8,293 nt of DNA. It comes from Melioribacteraceae bacterium (GTDB lineage Bacteria; Bacteroidota; Ignavibacteria; Ignavibacteriales; Melioribacteraceae). The stretch is taken from the NCBI GenBank assembly GCA_015494845.1, contig WGAL01000346.1:1-8293 (forward strand). Reading direction: 5' to 3'. The notes under the pieces were generated by a model. That model made no database searches and had not been told where the DNA came from. It saw only the letters and a program-made list of their open reading frames with translations. Of the stretch, positions 6,383-8,293 are shown piece by piece (the first letter of the stretch is position 1; each line of letters begins with the position of its first letter). Both the position numbers and the translations under genes were made by a program.

Positions 6383-8008
6383 TTAAGCTTTTTTAGCTTC
6401 ATTATAAAGTTCTTTTTCAATACTGTCAAGTTCGTCAAGTCCACCTTCGTTTTCTATTTTCTTTAACCGTGCAAGATACATGTCTTCCGAATTCATTCCA
6501 AGCAATTTACCCGGTGTAACACCAATATTTTTTGCTCCTTTTTTTACAGCCCAAATAAATGCTGCTAACCAAATTAAAATGTAAATTAAATAAATAATAA
6601 TTTGCATGGAATAACTATCCGGCGCAATAAGAGCGGGAACAAATGTTGTGCTTGTATAAGGACTACTACCCATTAATCCATCCCAAAAATCTCTTGCTAA
6701 TGTATAAGGTAAATAACCAACATAAAAGAAGGGCCAAATCAGTAAACCAGTAATATATAGCAATCCTGTCCTTCCGTAATTTCTGAACTCACAACCAATC
6801 ATTAGAAATGTTCCAACACCCAAAAGCAAACCACCGAAAATATCCATTGATAATGAAGTCATTTCACGAATTGCTATTCCCGTTTTGTGGAAATGCAGAC
6901 CAACGTTTTGAGCGTAAGTTTCGGCAAACTCTTTTGTCGCCCAATGGTGTCCTTCCATAATTCCGAAAAACGCAAAACCAATAAAAATGGCCGTTGCAGT
7001 TAAAACCATGTGAATACTCAATCCGGCAAAAGGTTGGTAAGATTGAAAAACTGTTCTGATTGAAAACGGCATCTTTAAGAAATCTGCACCTTTTTTCTCA
7101 CCTTTTTCTGCAATCATACCAAGTTCGGGATTAATTAAACCACATTCTGTTCCGAAACCGGTTTTTGCAACCGATGCACCCAATAAAATCCCGACAATTA
7201 TCAACATAATAATGTTAGGAAGATTTTTGGCGTTAATCATTGATTTGTAAATCTTGGTTTTTTCGTAACTGTTTGCAAATCCGGCTTGCAAAGCAAAGTC
7301 GTTTCCGAAAAAGGCATTATACATAAATAAAACGCCCAACAAAATCATAAACGCAACCGCTGCTTTGAATATAAAGCTTTTTGTTCCATCATTATCAGCA
7401 TCGTAAGTTAATCCATCCGCCCAACCTCTTTCTTTTGCTTGCTGAGCGAACCATTTTGTATCTTGGCTTTTGAAGTATTGTGATAAATTTAATTTCTTCA
7501 AAACCCAAAATGCCGAAAGCGCCCCTACTGAAGCGAAAAACATGACAACCCAACTTTTAATGTTCATTGCGGCAAATCCGCCTAAAAGATGGTGTAATGT
7601 ACAACCACCGGAAACGCGCGTTCCCCAAGCGAAGAAAAAAGCGCCAAAAGCAGTGGAAACCAACATTGCTTTTGGATATTTTGTCCAACCGCGAAATTCG
7701 CCTTCGAGCCAAGCAAAAATTAACGCCGAAATTAGCGCGCCAATAATTACCCACTGAATTGCCGGTTGATAATCCGCTTTTGTAGCAATTAAACTTCCGC
7801 CGAAAATTGTGGTTTCGGCGCCGGCAAGCATTCTCGCCATACCGCTTGTTACCCCAATAAACTTGTGTTTAGCGTGCCCAAGAGGTAACCAAGTATAATT
7901 AATTATTTCAGCTATTCCGGTAAGCACGCCAGCCGTCCACCAAGGCCATTGTTTTTTTAACCAGCCTTTTCCGGCAAAACCGTCTTTAAACGTAGCAACA
8001 TTGCTCAT
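6383..8008 (-). CDS. YeeE/YedE-family transporter (thiosulfate-like sulfur or selenium compound uptake)
   Basis: A 541-residue inner-membrane protein with about ten predicted helices in two similar halves. The first half carries the family signature GTRVSGGCTLHH (129-140). The second carries GTECGLINPE (286-295) and IGCEFRNYGRTG (404-415). The only cysteines are C136, C289 and C406, all inside these motifs. In Spirochaeta thermophila TsuA, a family member, three membrane cysteines line the thiosulfate path, so these residues are the likely substrate relay. It is longer than typical members (about 350-400 residues): it has a soluble loop at about 175-210, a histidine-bearing loop at about 351-385 (H354, H355, H372, H374), and a charged C-terminal tail (488-541). 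AGGAG eight bases before ATG fixes the start. It is first in a minus-strand unit with a membrane protein and a LysR regulator. Thiosulfate is the best guess; selenium-related substrates (YedE/FdhT type) remain possible, though no TusA-like or selenium gene is nearby. Confidence 0.88.
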   Translation of the reverse strand: MSNVATFKDGFAGKGWLKKQWPWWTAGVLTGIAEIINYTWLPLGHAKHKFIGVTSGMARMLAGAETTIFGGSLIATKADYQPAIQWVIIGALISALIFAWLEGEFRGWTKYPKAMLVSTAFGAFFFAWGTRVSGGCTLHHLLGGFAAMNIKSWVVMFFASVGALSAFWVLKKLNLSQYFKSQDTKWFAQQAKERGWADGLTYDADNDGTKSFIFKAAVAFMILLGVLFMYNAFFGNDFALQAGFANSYEKTKIYKSMINAKNLPNIIMLIIVGILLGASVAKTGFGTECGLINPELGMIAEKGEKKGADFLKMPFSIRTVFQSYQPFAGLSIHMVLTATAIFIGFAFFGIMEGHHWATKEFAETYAQNVGLHFHKTGIAIREMTSLSMDIFGGLLLGVGTFLMIGCEFRNYGRTGLLYITGLLIWPFFYVGYLPYTLARDFWDGLMGSSPYTSTTFVPALIAPDSYSMQIIIYLIYILIWLAAFIWAVKKGAKNIGVTPGKLLGMNSEDMYLARLKKIENEGGLDELDSIEKELYNEAKKA

Positions 8009-8051
8009 AGCTTTGACTCCTGTTATTGTTAAGAAAATAGTGTGTTAGAGT

Positions 8052-8067
8052 GATAAATACATTTATC
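8052..8067. promoter_or_regulatory. Perfect dyad, candidate operator
   Basis: GATAAAT (8052-8058) and ATTTATC (8061-8067) are exact inverted copies with a two-base centre, placed 44-59 bases before the transporter ATG. The size and A+T-rich dyad form suit a dimeric DNA-binding protein; the LysR regulator of the same unit is the natural candidate, although LysR sites usually lie upstream of the promoter, while this one may lie just downstream of the proposed start of transcription. A leader hairpin is the other reading. Confidence 0.4.
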
Positions 8068-8258
8068 GTTAAAATTTTATGCAAACATATTAACTGGTAA
8101 GAAGACTGGGAAATCATATTTTGTTATTCATTATAAAGAAAAGTTATAATAAAAAGCACTGAAGAATAAGATGATATTACATTGTTTCTGTTTTCATCTT
8201 TTTTGTTCTTGAACCATTATTTTTGTGATTATATGATTTTCATGATTTTTTTCAAAGC

Positions 8259-8287
8259 GTAGAGACGCCCAAATTGGGCGTCTCTAC
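8259..8287. repeat. Perfect 14+14 bp palindrome GTAGAGACGCCCAA/TTGGGCGTCTCTAC
   Basis: Two exact 14-base arms (8259-8272 and 8274-8287) flank a single central A. The outer sequence TAGAGACG is shared with the palindrome at 2507-2532, while the inner bases differ but remain self-complementary. There is no T-run after it in either direction within the window. It is either a dispersed palindromic repeat or the terminator stem of a gene beyond the right edge. Confidence 0.65.
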
Positions 8288-8293
8288 AATAAC

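Larger units (their letters stand above)
8009..8293 (-). promoter_or_regulatory. Upstream control region of the YeeE/YedE transporter unit
   Basis: This 285-base region contains no recognisable gene. Closest to the transporter is a strong Shine-Dalgarno AGGAG (8021-8017). Farther up is TATGTTTG on the minus strand (8089-8082), which fits the Bacteroidota -7 consensus TAnnTTTG, with TTTC (8113-8110) 20 bases upstream as a near match to the -33 TTTG. If this is the promoter, the message would start near 8075 with a leader of about 65-70 bases that includes the dyad at 8052-8067. No riboswitch fold was recognised. The promoter call depends on the phylum assignment and is tentative. Confidence 0.35.

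Noticed and set aside
7470..7757. Open frames of 95 codons (plus) and 65 codons (minus, 7557-7754) inside the transporter gene
   Set aside because: Both are in other frames of the transporter region that encodes the GGCT family signature; no independent support.
8009..8258. Riboswitch upstream of the transporter
   Set aside because: No conserved SAM, TPP or other riboswitch core was recognised; only a short dyad and A+T-rich sequence are visible.

Overview
The window looks like part of a bacterial chromosome from the Bacteroidota/Chlorobiota/Ignavibacteriota side of the FCB group. This rests on the style of the PpiD-type foldase, the A+T-rich composition with a locally variable G+C level, and promoter-like TAnnTTTG strings upstream of two genes. 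The phylum assignment is an inference, and nothing in the window names a species. I see no tRNA, rRNA, CRISPR array, transposase or phage gene.

Layout, left to right. Positions 1-2282 (minus strand) hold the first ~760 codons of a large membrane sensor: TM, extracytoplasmic Cache-like domain, TM, HAMP, coiled coil, GAF, then the start of a PAS domain. It runs off the left edge, so its output domain (most likely a histidine kinase) is not visible. It has no usable ATG and appears to start at TTG. Positions 2283-2713 separate it from a divergent gene and carry three separate imperfect palindromes of dispersed-repeat type. Positions 2714-4813 (plus) encode a complete 699-residue membrane-anchored SurA/PpiD-like peptidyl-prolyl isomerase. 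It is followed by a strong terminator at 4838-4865 that can work in both directions.

Converging on that terminator is a three-gene minus-strand unit, read from right to left: a 541-residue YeeE/YedE-family sulfur (or selenium) compound transporter (8008-6383), a small polytopic membrane protein of unknown function (6321-5797), and a LysR-type regulator (5797-4895). The last two overlap as TAATG, so they are very likely translationally coupled. A G+C-rich hairpin sits between the transporter and the small membrane protein. Upstream of the transporter are a strong Shine-Dalgarno, a perfect 7+7 bp dyad that could be a regulator site, and, at the right edge, a perfect 14+14 bp palindrome with the same outer sequence as one of the palindromes near 2510.

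How the parts may work together: the minus-strand unit reads as a regulated uptake module for a small sulfur oxyanion such as thiosulfate, with its LysR regulator co-transcribed at the end and an undescribed membrane protein in the middle. The foldase serves envelope protein folding and appears to be a separate transcription unit. The sensor is an unrelated signalling gene. The best candidates for something undescribed are the small membrane protein coupled to the LysR gene, the enlarged histidine-bearing YedE-family transporter, and the shared palindrome family.
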